Source: Haematococcus lacustris
Taxonomy: Eukaryota > Chlorophyta > Chlorophyceae > Chlamydomonadales > Haematococcaceae
Direction: 5' to 3'
NCBI GenBank assembly: GCA_030144725.1
Contig: JASKMD010000025.1
Span: 3,825,716 to 3,889,715 of the forward strand
Length of the DNA stretch: 64,000 nt
The position numbers and the translations under genes were made by a program. Under the pieces are notes generated by a model, which made no database searches, was not told the origin of the DNA, and worked only from the letters and a program-made list of their open reading frames with translations. Of this stretch, positions 10,662-21,782 are shown one piece after another (position 1 is the stretch's first letter; each line of letters begins with the position of its first letter).

Positions 10662-12395
10662 GACTGGGAGGGTGGGGTAGAGGGTGGGGTGGGGTGGGAT
10701 GGGGTGGGGTGCTGAGGAGCATCCATGGAGGGTTCAGGGCGGCCTGAAGTGGCCGAGCCTACTCCCTACTCCCTACTGGCCTACTCCCTACTCCCTAGTG
10801 AGCCCAGCGCACTGCTCCCTACCGGGCTACTGACGGAAGGCCTGAGCCCAGCGCCCTTCCATCTCCCAAGATTTTCTGCACCCAGGCGTGCGCTCTACAG
10901 AAGTTCACCGTGTTCTGTCCACCACCCTAACAGGCCCTGAGAACATGGTGCTCACCAGCTCATCAGCTGGTAACCACCAGCTGTTCCCTGGCTGGTGGGC
11001 ATTGAAAAGGAGCTTCTGCAGGCACCTCAGCCTGCTCCCAGGGCATCCTCAACACTGGCAGCCTGCTGGGCAAGCCTGGCTTTGAGGTGGCACCCTGGGC
11101 ACTGCCCTGAAGCTCTTGAGGCGCTTGAGACTGTGCAGGGCTGAGGCTAGGGGCTGGGGCCAGGGGCGGAGGGTGTCCCTCTCACCGTCACACAGCAGGG
11201 GGGTCCATTGCTTAGTCGGGCCTGCTCCTGCTCCTGGTGGCCAGGCTGGTCAGAGGGCTCTAACCTGAACCCTAACCCTAGGGAGGGGGCCAACTGGTGA
11301 GGGCGGATACTGGCACTACTGCCATGGCTGGCATGGCATGGAGGGCATGGCATGGTTGCTGGGCGTGCAAGCTCACTGCCCACCTAAGGGATGGAGGGCA
11401 GCATGCAGCAGCGCTCCAGAAAGGCCAGTTGATGGCACTGAGCATTTGCATGATGTGTCCACAATGCACATTTGGTTCCCAGATTGAGGTGGTTTGGTGG
11501 GTTTTAAGATGTGGGTAGGATCATGATCATGCATACATACAGTGAGCAGGGTCGAAGGTGTGAGTTAGTGGCGAGCAAGAGCAAGGGCGCATTTGTTATC
11601 AGAGCAGCTGACTGTACATTAGCTCTTGGCAACAGTGCTGATGACCTTGTACCAGTTGACAACTCAGGAAACGGTCCATGGGCATGCAAGCATGCATGGG
11701 GTTCAGCAAATAAAAGGAGGTGCAGGGTACGTGTGGGGTATGCATAGTCAGGAGGTGGTAGCCTAGGACAGGTGTATACGTAGTGCTGCTCGGGCTGTTC
11801 AATTTGCGAAGTCGATTTGGAAATAATCGAAAAGAGGTATAAAGGGTGAGAGGTCGGTGACAATACCGGACAACGCCTCGCCGCAAATCAAAAGGAAAGA
11901 TCCATTTCCAGTTCCTTCCGCACAGCAACCGTTTCAGACAAACATAGCTAATCCAACACGGAACAACGTGTTTGACTGTGGGTAATGTCACTCATCTGCC
12001 ACAATAAACCTGCAGCAACCTTGATGGCTGCCAACCCCACACCTTTCGTTTCAAACAACTGGAGACTACTGGGCATAGCAACAATACCAGACTAAGCAAC
12101 CATGGACTGTGTGTGGAGCAAAGCATATTCAGAGGAAACTGTAGGCTGGCTCAGTGACTCAGCGCCGGCTCAGCGGCTTAGTGGCGGCTTAGAGGTGTTT
12201 AACATTACCTGGTACTACTCACCCAAACCCTGTTTATCTCGTAGTTGTCGTAGATTCGTAATAAAAGGCATGCAAGGTTCAGGCGTCAGCGTAGGGCGTG
12301 ACAACCCGCCGTGTCAGGGACAGAGCTATTCACGCAGTGATGTATAGGGCTGTCGCCATGAAATTGCCCTTGCCCTCCGTGAGCTACCTTGGCCC
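10662..12395. other. Spacer between convergent genes, no gene seen
   Basis: This lies downstream of the plus-strand gene ending at 10661 and of the minus-strand gene ending at 12396. It contains (CTCCCTA)n-like direct repeats at 10757-10800, a short CCCTAACCCTAG stretch near 11270 and several ATG-rich palindromic bits. None of its open frames has intron-exon support. The equivalent 56048-58001 has a 204-bp insertion. Confidence 0.6.
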
Positions 12396-12939
12396 TTACT
12401 CTCCTTTCTGCGCGGCGGGCTTGCCTGCTGCGCCAGCCGCGTCACGCTTGGGTGACACAGATCTAGGCGAGACAACACTCTTTTTGTCCGGCTTCATCAC
12501 TGCTCGCGAGCGGCTTCCCCGCTTCTTCCCCGGCCCCATCAAGAGGTGCGGCGAAGTGAAGTACACGTAGCCTATGTAAACCGCGCCAACGCCCAAGACG
12601 AAAAGGAAGGGTAGCAGAAATGGGAGGAGGACGGAGGGCTGGCGGTCCACCTGCAACCATCACAATGTCAGACAGATCAGGCAACGATGGGGCAATGCCT
12701 GCGACCATCAGCCAGGCGTCAGCCAGGCCAAGGTGTGCAAAGGAATCACAACCAACAGGTCCAGAACAAATGACAAAAAGCAACACGCTACCTAACGACA
12801 AGGACAGCCTACCTGAAGGTGCTACCCTCACTCACAGCCCCATACACAACCAAAGCCAAAGCTACAGGGGCCAGCAAGGTGCTGAGGGTTAGGGCAACCC
12901 CTCCGGTCACCTCGCCTACCCAGCAGCCAAGGGCGGGTG
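12396..12939 (-). CDS. Two-span membrane protein with basic C-tail, 3' exons
   Basis: The exon 12939-12836 (acceptor CTGCAG, donor GTGAGT) encodes a hydrophobic helix (GGVALTLSTLLAPVALALVV then YGA). It joins in phase 0 to the last exon 12650-12396, which reads QPSVLLPFLLPFLFVLGVGA, VYIGYVYF and then a Lys/Arg/Ser-rich tail ending at a TAA stop. Two adjacent helices and a basic soluble tail suggest an integral membrane protein, possibly organellar. A competing donor 12 bases downstream (GTAGGC) breaks the frame. Upstream exons were not resolved because the sequence beyond 12950 merges with a repeat that also occurs at 34560. Both window copies keep this frame, with one conservative change (Glu to Lys before the first helix). 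No family recognised. Confidence 0.5.
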
Positions 12940-13324
12940 CTGCAGCAGCCTCAGGGACATTGTTGTGGACGCAGTTGGTTCTGGGGCTGTCGACCAGAGG
13001 CTGTCTGGCCTTGTCAGAAGCCCTGCCAGGAGCACTTGGATGCACAGTGTGGTTTTGCTGAGCCAGCTAGTGCATTGTGTCGATGGCGACGGAGCATGCC
13101 TGGGCTGGGTCCAGAATTCCACCCAGCCCCAATGCTCGGCAGGCTATCACAACAGGCTGGCTGGGGCTAGACCAAGACCAAGGCTCTCCAGCCCCCGCAC
13201 CTAAGCACCATAGCCAGGTACATGGCTGGATTGCAGCTGCAATGTAGAGCTGAAGATGCTGCAAGTGAGGGACAGATGTTGGGGGGAGAACCCAGAGATG
13301 TGTTCATGGGCTACGCTGTTTGCG

Positions 13325-13690
13325 TTGCCGGTCAAACCCGGTCAAGGGCGAAACCCAGGTCAAAGGCAGCACCCAGGTCTACAAGCGGCAGGGAGACACA
13401 CCAGCCCCAGGCCAGCAGCAGCAGCAGCCTGCTGTGGCACAGTAGTGTGTGTCCCCCTTTGTTGAGCTGTCACCAGCTTATGTTTAGCGCATGTTTGTCA
13501 TGCCAACTCTACACCACAGCCCTCGCGGTCAGGCAATAGTGTAGGTGGTAGGCACTCATGCACCATGTTCATGTGCATTGGGTATACTCCACAAAGGCCA
13601 TTAACACCATTTGAGTAGTCCCGCTATTGATCCCTATTGGTCACTAGTGGTCCGGCTCAAATGGAGGCCCTAGTGAGGGATAAGGAGGGC
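13325..13690 (+). mobile_element. 3'-terminal fragment of the Fanzor-bearing repeat family
   Basis: It contains the decayed last codons of the TnpB-like ORF (a CAG run, then GCACAGTAG), the conserved 3' tail (AGCTGTCACCAGCTTATG, TTTGTCATGCCAACTCTACA, GGTCAGGCAATAGTGTAGG) and the terminal block CTCAAATGGAGGCCCTAGTG. The upstream ORF is missing. A paralogue lies at 58932-59296 in the second duplication copy. Confidence 0.65.
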
Positions 13691-14814
13691 TGGTGTGGTC
13701 TGGAAAGTGAAACATGTGGACTGCAGGTGGGAAGCCCCTGGCAGATAAGGTGGACCCAGGGCAGCTCAGCATAGCAGAACGCCCATGGCATGGTACCCAG
13801 TGTGGATATGCTGGCCCAAGCTTGGAGTGGCTGCAGACCGTCCAATGACAAAGCAAGCTGCTCATCTGTTCTGTGCAATGTATCTGTGAACCAGCTGTGA
13901 GCATACCTTGCGTGGATCAGTCCACTGAGATTTAGAAGTGGCTGTGTTTAGGTAAAATACCCTCTGCATTTGTGCAGTCAAGCAGCACACCCAATTGATA
14001 GGCTTCAAGTCCTCCTTGAATGAGCTGCTGTACAGCAAGGCTCACCCCCTTGTCACCGGACTTGTAGGCAGCCCAGCTCTGGTTTTGGTGGACGAAGCGA
14101 CCGATGAAACTACTAGTGGATCTGCCAATGCATTGGCGTGCACGTGGTAACATGCAGTACGACCGCACTAATGGCAGTAATGGGTCGGCAGAGCCTCACC
14201 GCTGTCCATCCTCGGCGACAGATGCTGCCTCGACGACCAATACAAAACATAGTGCCGCGACAGCTATGCATTTCACATTCATTCGCGTCGCTACTCTCAT
14301 TTTGTGCACTGTATACAATGCAGGGGCGCGAGATTACATGTAGAGCTTACTGCAGTATTGCATGGCGACTGCCTCAATACTATGTTAGGGACACACACCG
14401 GTCTCTTACTGCTGTGGAGAAGTGTAGAGTGGAGAGTGTAGGTATATCCATTCAGATGTATCTACTGCCTCGATACTATTTGCGAGTATGGCTCATCTTA
14501 AGGATTTGGTAAAGTTATGTATGTGTGTAGAACTCATAGTCTGCTACATGGCTCGGAGCAGTGGCTCGGCTTAGGTTCTACTCTGCCCATTCTATACCAT
14601 GGGTCGCTCCCAAATCATCGCAACCTCATGCACAGCAGTAGCTACGCAGCTGCGGCTATGGGCCGGGCCAAAGCTGCAGCACACTTGGGAGGGCGTCTAA
14701 GACCACATGCAATGCGACAGGCACATTTTGAATTTGTCTGCCAGAGAGCCATAGTAACATAGTTTTAGACAGCGATAGCGGTAGCAATAACCTAACAGCT
14801 GCAGTACGCTCGCG
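13691..14814. other. Intergenic, no gene seen; 5' flank of the Cys-rich protein gene
   Basis: No supported exons are seen. The stretch 14100-14700 is AT-richer than its surroundings and contains initiator-like and TATA-poor sequence before the start codon at 14815. Copies differ here by substitutions and short indels (for example near 14125 and 14480), as expected for unconstrained DNA. Confidence 0.5.
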
Positions 14815-15413
14815 ATGCAGCCTCGTGTCACGCTGATCCTCCTGGGGCTGGCTGTTTTTTCGGGGATGGTCGGAACCGCGGCTGGGCAAGTAAGCGCGAA
14901 ATGTATCTCTCCGGACGCCTGCAAGTAAGTCGTGGCTTCACGTCTTGGAGCATTCCGCATGAGGCCGTAAAACCCCGCCCGGGTGCTGTCATCTGCCACT
15001 GCGGCTGCAGCGAGTGCGTGTGCTGTTGCGGACAAGGAGCTATTCTGAGCTACAGAGCAGTCGGTTGCGGCTGCAAGCCAGTGTACGACTCCGCCTTCGT
15101 GGCAACTCTCAGCCTGGCAGGCCTTACCGTCGTGATGTCCAGTCTTACAGGGTGGGTGTCCGTCATCCGCATCCGTCATCCGTATCCGTACCCACTAGGT
15201 AGATATCACCCACCATTGGTACTTCTCTTGTGTAGGTGGTATTTTGGTGGGCGAGGAGCGCTGTCTCCTTTTCCCCGCATGCCATCGCCCAGCACTAGCT
15301 GCAACACTACAGAAGGAGGCAGTGCCGAGGATGTACAGTTTAGCAGTTTCAGAGCCACTGACAGGGAGCGGCCTAGTGCACCTGCAGTACCGGCAGCCGT
15401 ATCTCAAGTTTGA
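14815..15413 (+). CDS. Small Cys-rich secretory/membrane protein
   Basis: Exons 14815-14924, 15011-15151 and 15236-15413 join in phase 2 at both introns and give 142 residues. Exon 1 is a signal peptide (MQPRVTLILLGLAVFSGMVG, then TAAGQ) plus the start of a Cys-rich domain. Exon 2 reads ECVCCCGQGA, AVGCGCKPVYD and then a membrane helix (FVATLSLAGLTVVM). Exon 3 is a short Ser/Pro/Thr-rich tail ending SQV. Ten cysteines lie within about 40 residues next to the helix, suggesting a disulphide-rich or lipid-anchored luminal domain and a short tail. The donors are GTAAGT and GTGGGT. The copy at 60434-61032 is intact with one Phe-to-Leu change in the signal peptide, so the frame is conserved. No family recognised. 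Confidence 0.65.
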
Positions 15414-16331
15414 CTCCCTTTCTTCCAGCGGCAAAATGGGAAGCATCCCACCATGCATGGCACAGCAAGCTTGCATTAGAACAGGCATGACCCACTGCCT
15501 GCCATGTCAGGTGCCACAGGTGAGGGGAACAAACCCAGACCACCCATCATTGTGGGGCATTCTGCCATGCAGTGCTGCTTATAGTGCAAGTGGCACTTTG
15601 GTAGTGCAGATGTGGTCTGTAGCATGTGTGTTGGCCATGCTTGGTTTCTGTCCAACTGCTCTGCTCTCACCCGTTGCACCTCCCTCCTGACTGCCATCCA
15701 TCTCGTGCCATCTTCAGGTGACTGCCTGTGTTGACATGTACTTAATGGGTGTGGGTGGCAGAGACAACACCTGTAGACACACAGAGGTTTAGGCACGGCA
15801 AATGGCCAGGTGTCAGCAAGAACACAATCCACATCCTGAGGCCAAGCCTGCCAGCCAGTCCACTGTGGCATACATCTTGAACCCTGCATTGCATCCCCGG
15901 AACCTGGCATTGTACATCTGTTGATCTGTCGATGAGAGTTGGATGTGGCTTGCAAGTTGGACCGATTTGCCTCAGACTAGTGTTTGACACGGTGGGCTCC
16001 ACTGGTAGAGCAGGATTTATTTCTTTTCACAAGCAGGCGGGATGTTAATCTGTTGTGTGCAGGAATGCCTTGTAGTTCTTCCTTGTCACTGTAATGGCCT
16101 CATGTTCCCTTCAGCTGTGCGCACCAACACATCGCCATTGGAGGCCCAGTGGCACCACCACTTGCTTCCTGTTCAATGGCACAGGCTGTGCATGTTGGGG
16201 TTCAGCCACGGCTGGCAGTAGTTCCATGCTTCATTGCCGAAAACTGTGCATGTGTGACATCACTCCATGAATCTCCCGGGAAACTCACGTTGCGAAAAAA
16301 AGACACCGCCCGTCTCAAAGCCCATCGCGTA
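15414..16331. other. Spacer without supported gene
   Basis: Open frames on both strands are short and lack start or splice context. The copy at 61033-62081 carries a 36-bp-scale tandem expansion of CACTACTTGCTGCACCAGGG that is absent here, and several substitutions. Confidence 0.5.
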
Positions 16332-16409
16332 ATGGTTAAGAAGAAGCGGAAGGGCACAGCCGAGCGAAATAAGGTCCCGGCAAAGAAACTGAAAGGTGTG
16401 CGTCCCTAG
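16332..16409 (+). CDS. Possible first exon of a Lys-rich (nuclear?) protein
   Basis: A 25-codon frame reads MVKKKRKGTAERNKVPAKKL and ends at a TAG, or could splice at GTGCGT just before it. The KKKRK run is a classical nuclear-localisation pattern. The continuation, if any, would lie beyond tandem repeats and the transposon at 17140. In the second copy an extra G after the ATG (62082) closes the frame at once. It may be a gene remnant, or chance. Confidence 0.25.
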   Translation: MVKKKRKGTAERNKVPAKKLKGVRP

Positions 16410-16424
16410 CCGACTGCGTGTCCC

Positions 16425-16548
16425 TAGCCGCGCTGTGTAGCTCCTGGCTCCGCGCTGTGTAGCTCCTAGCTCCGCGCTGTGTAATCACCGGTCCTAGCTC
16501 CGCGCTGTGTAGCTCCTAGCTCCGCGCTGTGTAACTCCTAGCCGGTCG
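16425..16548. repeat. 22-bp tandem repeat CTCCGCGCTGTGTAGCTCCT
   Basis: About five units of CTCCGCGCTGTGTAGCTCCTAG vary by single bases, with one unit interrupted by AATCACCGG. The second copy (62185-62240) holds only two units. Confidence 0.8.
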
Positions 16549-17188
16549 GCCCCGCAGTCAGGCCACCTGGTAGCGTTGAACATCGCTGCCACCACAGAAT
16601 GCAGTTGTGCCGTACAACATTACACAGCCTAGGCAAGCCAGGCCAACAAAACTCATTCAACAAGGAACAACATGTCGGCCTGTGGGTAATCTCACTCCGC
16701 TACAATCATATTGAAGCATCCTCGGTCGCACCCTTCATGACTGCAAACCCCACTCCGGTGGCACTCGTTCAAGGGGCTAATCCCCCTTGACCACTGGGCT
16801 CCTCATCAAAACTAACAGCTTTAATGCTTATATGGCTACCAGCCCGTTGCACTGGTAAACGTTTGAGGACACGTCCTTAGCTGCTAGTTAGGTCCTGACA
16901 GGAGGACCTGGACTAGAGGCGTGCTGTCCTGAGACCTGCAGCGGAGACAGCTTACAGTGAAGTGCAGCGGAGCGCGTCGGTACAGTGGCGCGTCGGTATA
17001 GTGGCTTACAAGAGGGGCAAGGCAAACCGTGGCAGAGACGCAGAGGATCAGTCAGCAGCTCCAGCTCATGTTCCGCTTGGTTCCAGCACCCACAGCACTG
17101 AGCTGGCATACATACAGACACCGTTCTGTAGTGGCCCCTTGTTACAGTCCTGCTTTGAACCTAGAATGCATGTGTTTTGAAATGCGCA

Positions 17189-17532
17189 TGCAGATCTTTC
17201 CAGCCCTGCATGCGATATCCGGGTTTGTCATATCTTTCTTTGTCATGACGGTTGTTAGTTGTTCTGGGTCAGAGCCTCCCAACTCTCATGAAAAGAGGGT
17301 GTGTCCTTTACACGAGGTTTATTTCTCGCTCAGGTTGCCGATTAAGCATCGAAGCACACCAGTGTGTAGAGGACTCGCTTGGCTACACGGAATGCCTGTC
17401 CTCAGCTCTATTGAATGTGTACATGATGCACTACCTGGGCGTGAACCTGGCATACATTTTGTGGGCAGATATCACCATGCACGCCTCCTCCACTCTCGAC
17501 CTTCTTAATGATGCCGTGATGACGCAAACTCA
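17189..17532 (+). CDS. Candidate plus-strand exons inside the transposon
   Basis: One frame begins MRMQIFPALHAISGFVISFF, a signal-like hydrophobic start, and runs to about 17328. After a CGCTCAG acceptor another frame reads SIEAHQCVEDSLGYTECLSS, then LLNVYMMHYLGVNLAYILWA, up to a GTATGT donor at 17533. The two frames were not joined with confidence. It could be a second transposon gene or captured host sequence; no family recognised. Confidence 0.25.
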
Positions 17533-18512
17533 AGTATGTGTGCAACCGCGCTTTGTGTTGCGATGGCCGGAACTGCGAGTTTGAAACCTAAGAAGCTGAA
17601 ATGCTTCTTTAACGCACCCACACCACTACTAATGCTGCGATTAGGACAGCTGCATACTTCTTAGCATCAATTAGCTTTCACTCGTCTTTTGTGTCGCTCG
17701 CGCTGTCACCCGTAAGACGGAGTAGTTGTATGCTCTAACGGTTCAACAAGACACTTTGTGCACCCTTCACATTTGACTACAGTAGACTATGTGGCCTGAT
17801 AGTCAAATTGACCGCGGGACTCTTCATACTCACGCCTTTTCTGCTCGTTTCGCTGTCTACGCCCCGTATTCGTTGTAGCTAGAGCATGTGTGCATATGCG
17901 CAGTCTTCGTTCTGTCGCTAAAGCGGTTTCGGACGTCACCACCGGTTCGGTCCACGGTGCTCTCGGTCCACGGTCCACCAGCTGTCAAATGCACTTCCAC
18001 TCCCACCTGGCCCGACTCGCACCCCTAGGCAAGGCAAGGCCTCTACACTTCATAGCAAAGCACCCAAGCAACACCACTATTCACATCCACATTGACCACT
18101 TGCATGCGCTGCCTGTACCAAGATGCCATGGCCTAGGTGCCACTGCCAAACCCCTTGCCCTCTCAATCAGACGTCCCTGTACTAGCATGGTTAGAGGCAG
18201 TAGAGGCGGAGGCAGCTTGCTTTAGCCTTTGCTTTAGCGACAACTTGTGTCATGCATGCCGCGACGTGCATACCACATTGGTTGGGTACAATAGATGAGC
18301 AACATATACTTGATGGCAAACAGGTAGCAAGACTGCAAGCACCCTTCCCAGGCAACTGCAACGTCCAACTGCACTCCCTCCCCGTACCACCAAACCGCAC
18401 CACCTCATGGCGCAACATAACATGGCACAGTATGACACATGGCTGCCATAGCTTGACCAGGCTACACAAGCAAGCACCAGGCATCACATAACTACCAAAA
18501 GGGAGAGTGACC

Positions 18513-19929
18513 TTAGGCAACACCCCCTGGGCCTGAGGAAAGAGCTGCTTTGGTACGCTGCTCAATGTGCTGCTTCACAAAGCGTCGAAGATTCTGCAAC
18601 AAGGTCTTTTGGGCTGGTCGGTGCTTGGGTGGGATCTTATAAAAGTTGATGTAGCCCCACAACTGTGCCAAAGTGAAGGCGTCCTCAAATGCGTGCATGC
18701 CCCCCCCAGTGGCAGCCCAGCCTAGCTCGGGCATAATGATCTGCTGCTCCACCACAGCCACCACCATGACTTGAAAGGTGAAGGTGGTGTTCAGCAACAG
18801 GCCACTCAGCTCGGCTGCCCAGTCCGGTGCCAAAGCTCCGCGCTCTTCCATAATGATAGCCACGGCCTTGGTGACGGGCCCGAGCACACGGGTGAGGGAC
18901 ACGCAAGCTGTCACGAAGCTGCCCCACCGGGTAAGGGTAGGGAAGCTAGGCTTGTGCCACACCCCCATGTTTGGCAGTCCATCCCGTGCGCAGGGATCCA
19001 AGCTGCACACACAATTCAGCTCAACTACACCTCAAACTTGACATAATGGAACACCATGAAAGGAGTATGATATGAACAACATTGAACAACAGCAAGGTTA
19101 CACTCTGGAACTACCTCATGGTAACACCACATGGCAACATCCCATGGTACTCACCCTCGAATGTGCGTTGGATGTCGCAAGTGAGCATCAGCTGGTGGCG
19201 ACGTACTGTGGAAGGCCCAGCTTGAGGTTGAGGTGGGCATCGGGGAACTCTGCAGCCGCCACAGCTGTGCGCAGCGGTCCAAGCTGCTGGCATGACACGT
19301 TGGGCAAAGTCAACAGCGCCGCATTGCTGCATGCATAGGCTGCAGTGTAGGCTCCCGTCACAGTATCACGCTCCTTGTGGCAAGGGGGGGGGGGGGACCT
19401 TCAAGGCTGTTGCTGGGCTGGCTGCTTGTGTGCATGGCGGTGCACCCCACATGGCATGCCAGCGCTTCAAGGTGTAGAGTGACACCTCATTGCGTTGCAG
19501 CCAAGACATTTTGTCTTGCACGTCCTTGGGCACGGCCCTCTTCGCTGTTGCTAGCTGTGCCCGCATGGCTGCCAGCTGGGTTCCCATGCTTCTGACCTTA
19601 CTTTGGCATGCTGTCAGCTCTTGTTTTGCAGCTGCAAGCTCTGCTTGGCAGCGATGCAAAGACACTTGCAAAGCAGGCACCTCGTTCTGAGACTGGTGCA
19701 GCGCTTGCTGGGACTGGTGCAATTGCTCTTGGCACACTTGCAGCTCTGTGGCGGTGCGCATATAGTCAGTCTGGCTGGAGCAAAGCTGGGATCTGGCCGC
19801 ATCAAGTGCTGCCTCTGTGGCAGCCGCCGTTGACATGAGGATCTGTTGTTGACGAGTAACTGCTGCACAAGCACGTCCCTGAGCACCATTGGCCCTGATG
19901 GCCTTGGTGCGTTTGCTGATACCACCCAT
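18513..19929 (-). CDS. Coiled-coil / RWGS-motif protein of the transposon
   Basis: The minus-strand frame from 19929 starts MGGISKRTKAIRANGAQGRA and continues as a long Gln/Leu/Ala coiled coil (repeats of QEQLHQSQQAL type) to KDVQDKMSWLQRNEVSLYTL. A later stretch (about 19380-19155) reads KERDTVTGAYTAAYACSNAA and contains an in-frame TGA near 19196. The exon 19007-18513 (acceptor TGTGCAG) reads HKPSFPTLTRWGSFVTACVS and ends with FVKQHIEQRTKAALSSGPGG and a stop. The TRWGS segment recalls the middle of hAT-like transposases, but the 5-bp target duplication does not fit hAT. Most likely this is the element's transposase, or a partner protein, with at least one nonsense change. Splicing in the middle was not resolved. 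Confidence 0.4.
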
Positions 19930-20117
19930 AAGGTGAGGTTGGATCAGATTAGGGGAGGCGGTAGGCTAGGAGGTGGTGGTGGGGGTGGTGGTGGTGGTGG
20001 TCCTGCAGCGGTGGGAAGTCCTGCAGCGGTAGCAAGTGCGGGGCATTCAGCTATGCATGCTATACACACAACACGGTCATCATAAGTAACATCACAAGCA
20101 CCATAACAAGCAACACA

Positions 20118-20705
20118 ACTGGGCTGGGCTGGGCTGGGCTGGGCTGGGCTGGGCTGGGCTGGGCTGGGCTGGGCTGGGCTGGGCTGGGCTGGGCTGGGCT
20201 GGGCTGGGCTGGGCTGGGCTGGGCTGGGCTGGGCTGGGCTGGGCTGGGCTGGGCTGGGCTGGGCTGGGCTGGGCTGGGCTGGGCTGGGCTGGGCTGGGCT
20301 GGGCTGGGCTGGGCTGGGCTGGGCTGGGCTGGGCTGGGCTGGGCTGGGCTGGGCTGGGCTGGGCTGGGCTGGGCTGGGCTGGGCTGGGCTGGGCTGGGCT
20401 GGGCTGGGCTGGGCTGGGCTGGGCTGGGCTGGGCTGGGCTGGGCTGGGCTGGGCTGGGCTGGGCTGGGCTGGGCTGGGCTGGGCTGGGCTGGGCTGGGCT
20501 GGGCTGGGCTGGGCTGGGCTGGGCTGGGCTGGGCTGGGCTGGGCTGGGCTGGGCTGGGCTGGGCTGGGCTGGGCTGGGCTGGGCTGGGCTGGGCTGGGCT
20601 GGGCTGGGCTGGGCTGGGCTGGGCTGGGCTGGGCTGGGCTGGGCTGGGCTGGGCTGGGCTGGGCTGGGCTGGGCTGGGCTGGGCTGGGCTGGGCTGGGCT
20701 GGGCT
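20118..20705. repeat. (CTGGG)n array, about 117 uninterrupted units
   Basis: A 588-bp perfect pentamer array begins immediately downstream of a minus-strand donor (CCG then GTAAGT at 20711). It would therefore lie in an intron of the transposon gene, read as CCCAG. Confidence 0.95.
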
Positions 20706-21782
20706 ACTTACCGGCAGGTTGGTGAAGGGTGATGGGGCTCGCTCTTGGCTGTTGGACAGGGTTGGGAGAGGGCTACGATGTCAGGGGGGAGGTGAAGGGA
20801 AGGGGAGAAGTAGGTGGGTAGTAGGGTGGGGTGAGGTGGGGTGAGGAGGTGGTGTTGGTGGTGTTGGTGGTAGTGGCGGCTGAGATTGGGCAAGCCGGCT
20901 CCTGCAACAGTCGCCATGGTGTTGGGGGGGAGCTATGCACGATGTGCATAATTTTCTGATAACATATTCTTTTCCTGCATTGACAGCTGCACCGGGCGTG
21001 GGTAACTCTGCTTCATTTAACGTAAGGAGCACAATAACAAAAACAAGCTTCGTGTAGGCTGCACAGACTTGACATGTCAGTCCTTACCTTCAGTGGAAAG
21101 GTATTTCTGAGCTTTAAGACCGTCTGGGCTCAACACCCTCATAGAATACGGACCAAGTGCGCGTCTACATCCAGGAAACAATGTCGGGTTGATTGAGCCG
21201 GTAGGAATCATAAGCGCCGGCTGTACTTGCCTTGAGAGCGTTGGGAGGCAACCATGGTATTGCGAAGCACTCCCATAGCTGACTTGCGCTGCGCGATGTG
21301 GTGAGAGCGACCGGCTGATTGGTGGGCGCACTTTTTTCGTTTACGGGGTTCCTGACATTACGGGCGTATAGCAGATTAAACGGTCATCGCATGCGGCACG
21401 GTGCTACGCCAATCGCACACTTCCCGGCGCCGGAATGTCCATGACATGGTTGTGTAAAAGGTTTTATCAGAGTTGGGAGGGTCTGATTCTGGGCTTACTT
21501 CAGCCGGAGCGCTGCTAAGTGTCGGGGATTCAAGGGTGTTCAAGGACTTCTGCGGGACTCTGGATCGGATGACTGGTTCAGTGACGTAGGAATGCGATGA
21601 GAACTGTTTTTACTGATGCCATCTTCTTGACGATGTAAGTACAAAGCACTGCCACGCTAGTCGGAAGCTGTCTACGAGTACGTAGTCAGCCACAGCGGCA
21701 ACATGTCTCTGGCGGCTGCAGCCGGAGTTTAGTTCGCAGCCAGCCATGCATCCTGACCGCGCAGCAGCACTGTAACACCCCT

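Larger units (their letters stand above)
17140..21777 (-). mobile_element. 4.6-kb DNA transposon with TGTTACAG inverted ends and 5-bp TSD
   Basis: The left end TGTTACAGTCCTGCT pairs with the right end, whose complement is TGTTACAGTGCTGCT (one mismatch in 15). The element is flanked by CCCCT at 17135-17139 and 21778-21782. The second copy of the surrounding DNA has the empty site with one CCCCT (62892-62896), so both ends and the 5-bp target duplication are fixed by comparison. Inside are a minus-strand multi-exon gene (18513-19929, with further candidate exons to about 21331), a plus-strand candidate at the left end, and a long (CTGGG)n array. The superfamily is not recognised. A 5-bp target duplication with these ends does not match hAT (8 bp) or piggyBac (TTAA). 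Confidence 0.8.

Noticed and set aside
11262..11285. Internal telomere repeat (CCCTAACCCTAG)
   Set aside because: Only two to three units and not the TTTTAGGG type usual in this algal group; chance or trivial.
13644..13904. Minus-strand frames ending in GPPFEPDH
   Set aside because: They are the complement of the repeat-family terminal block (AATGGAGGCCCTAGTGAGGG) and recur wherever that repeat occurs.
18513..19010. Assignment of the 17140-21777 element to the hAT superfamily from its TRWGS motif
   Set aside because: hAT elements make 8-bp duplications and have CA(G/A)xG ends; this element has 5-bp duplications and TGTTACAG ends.
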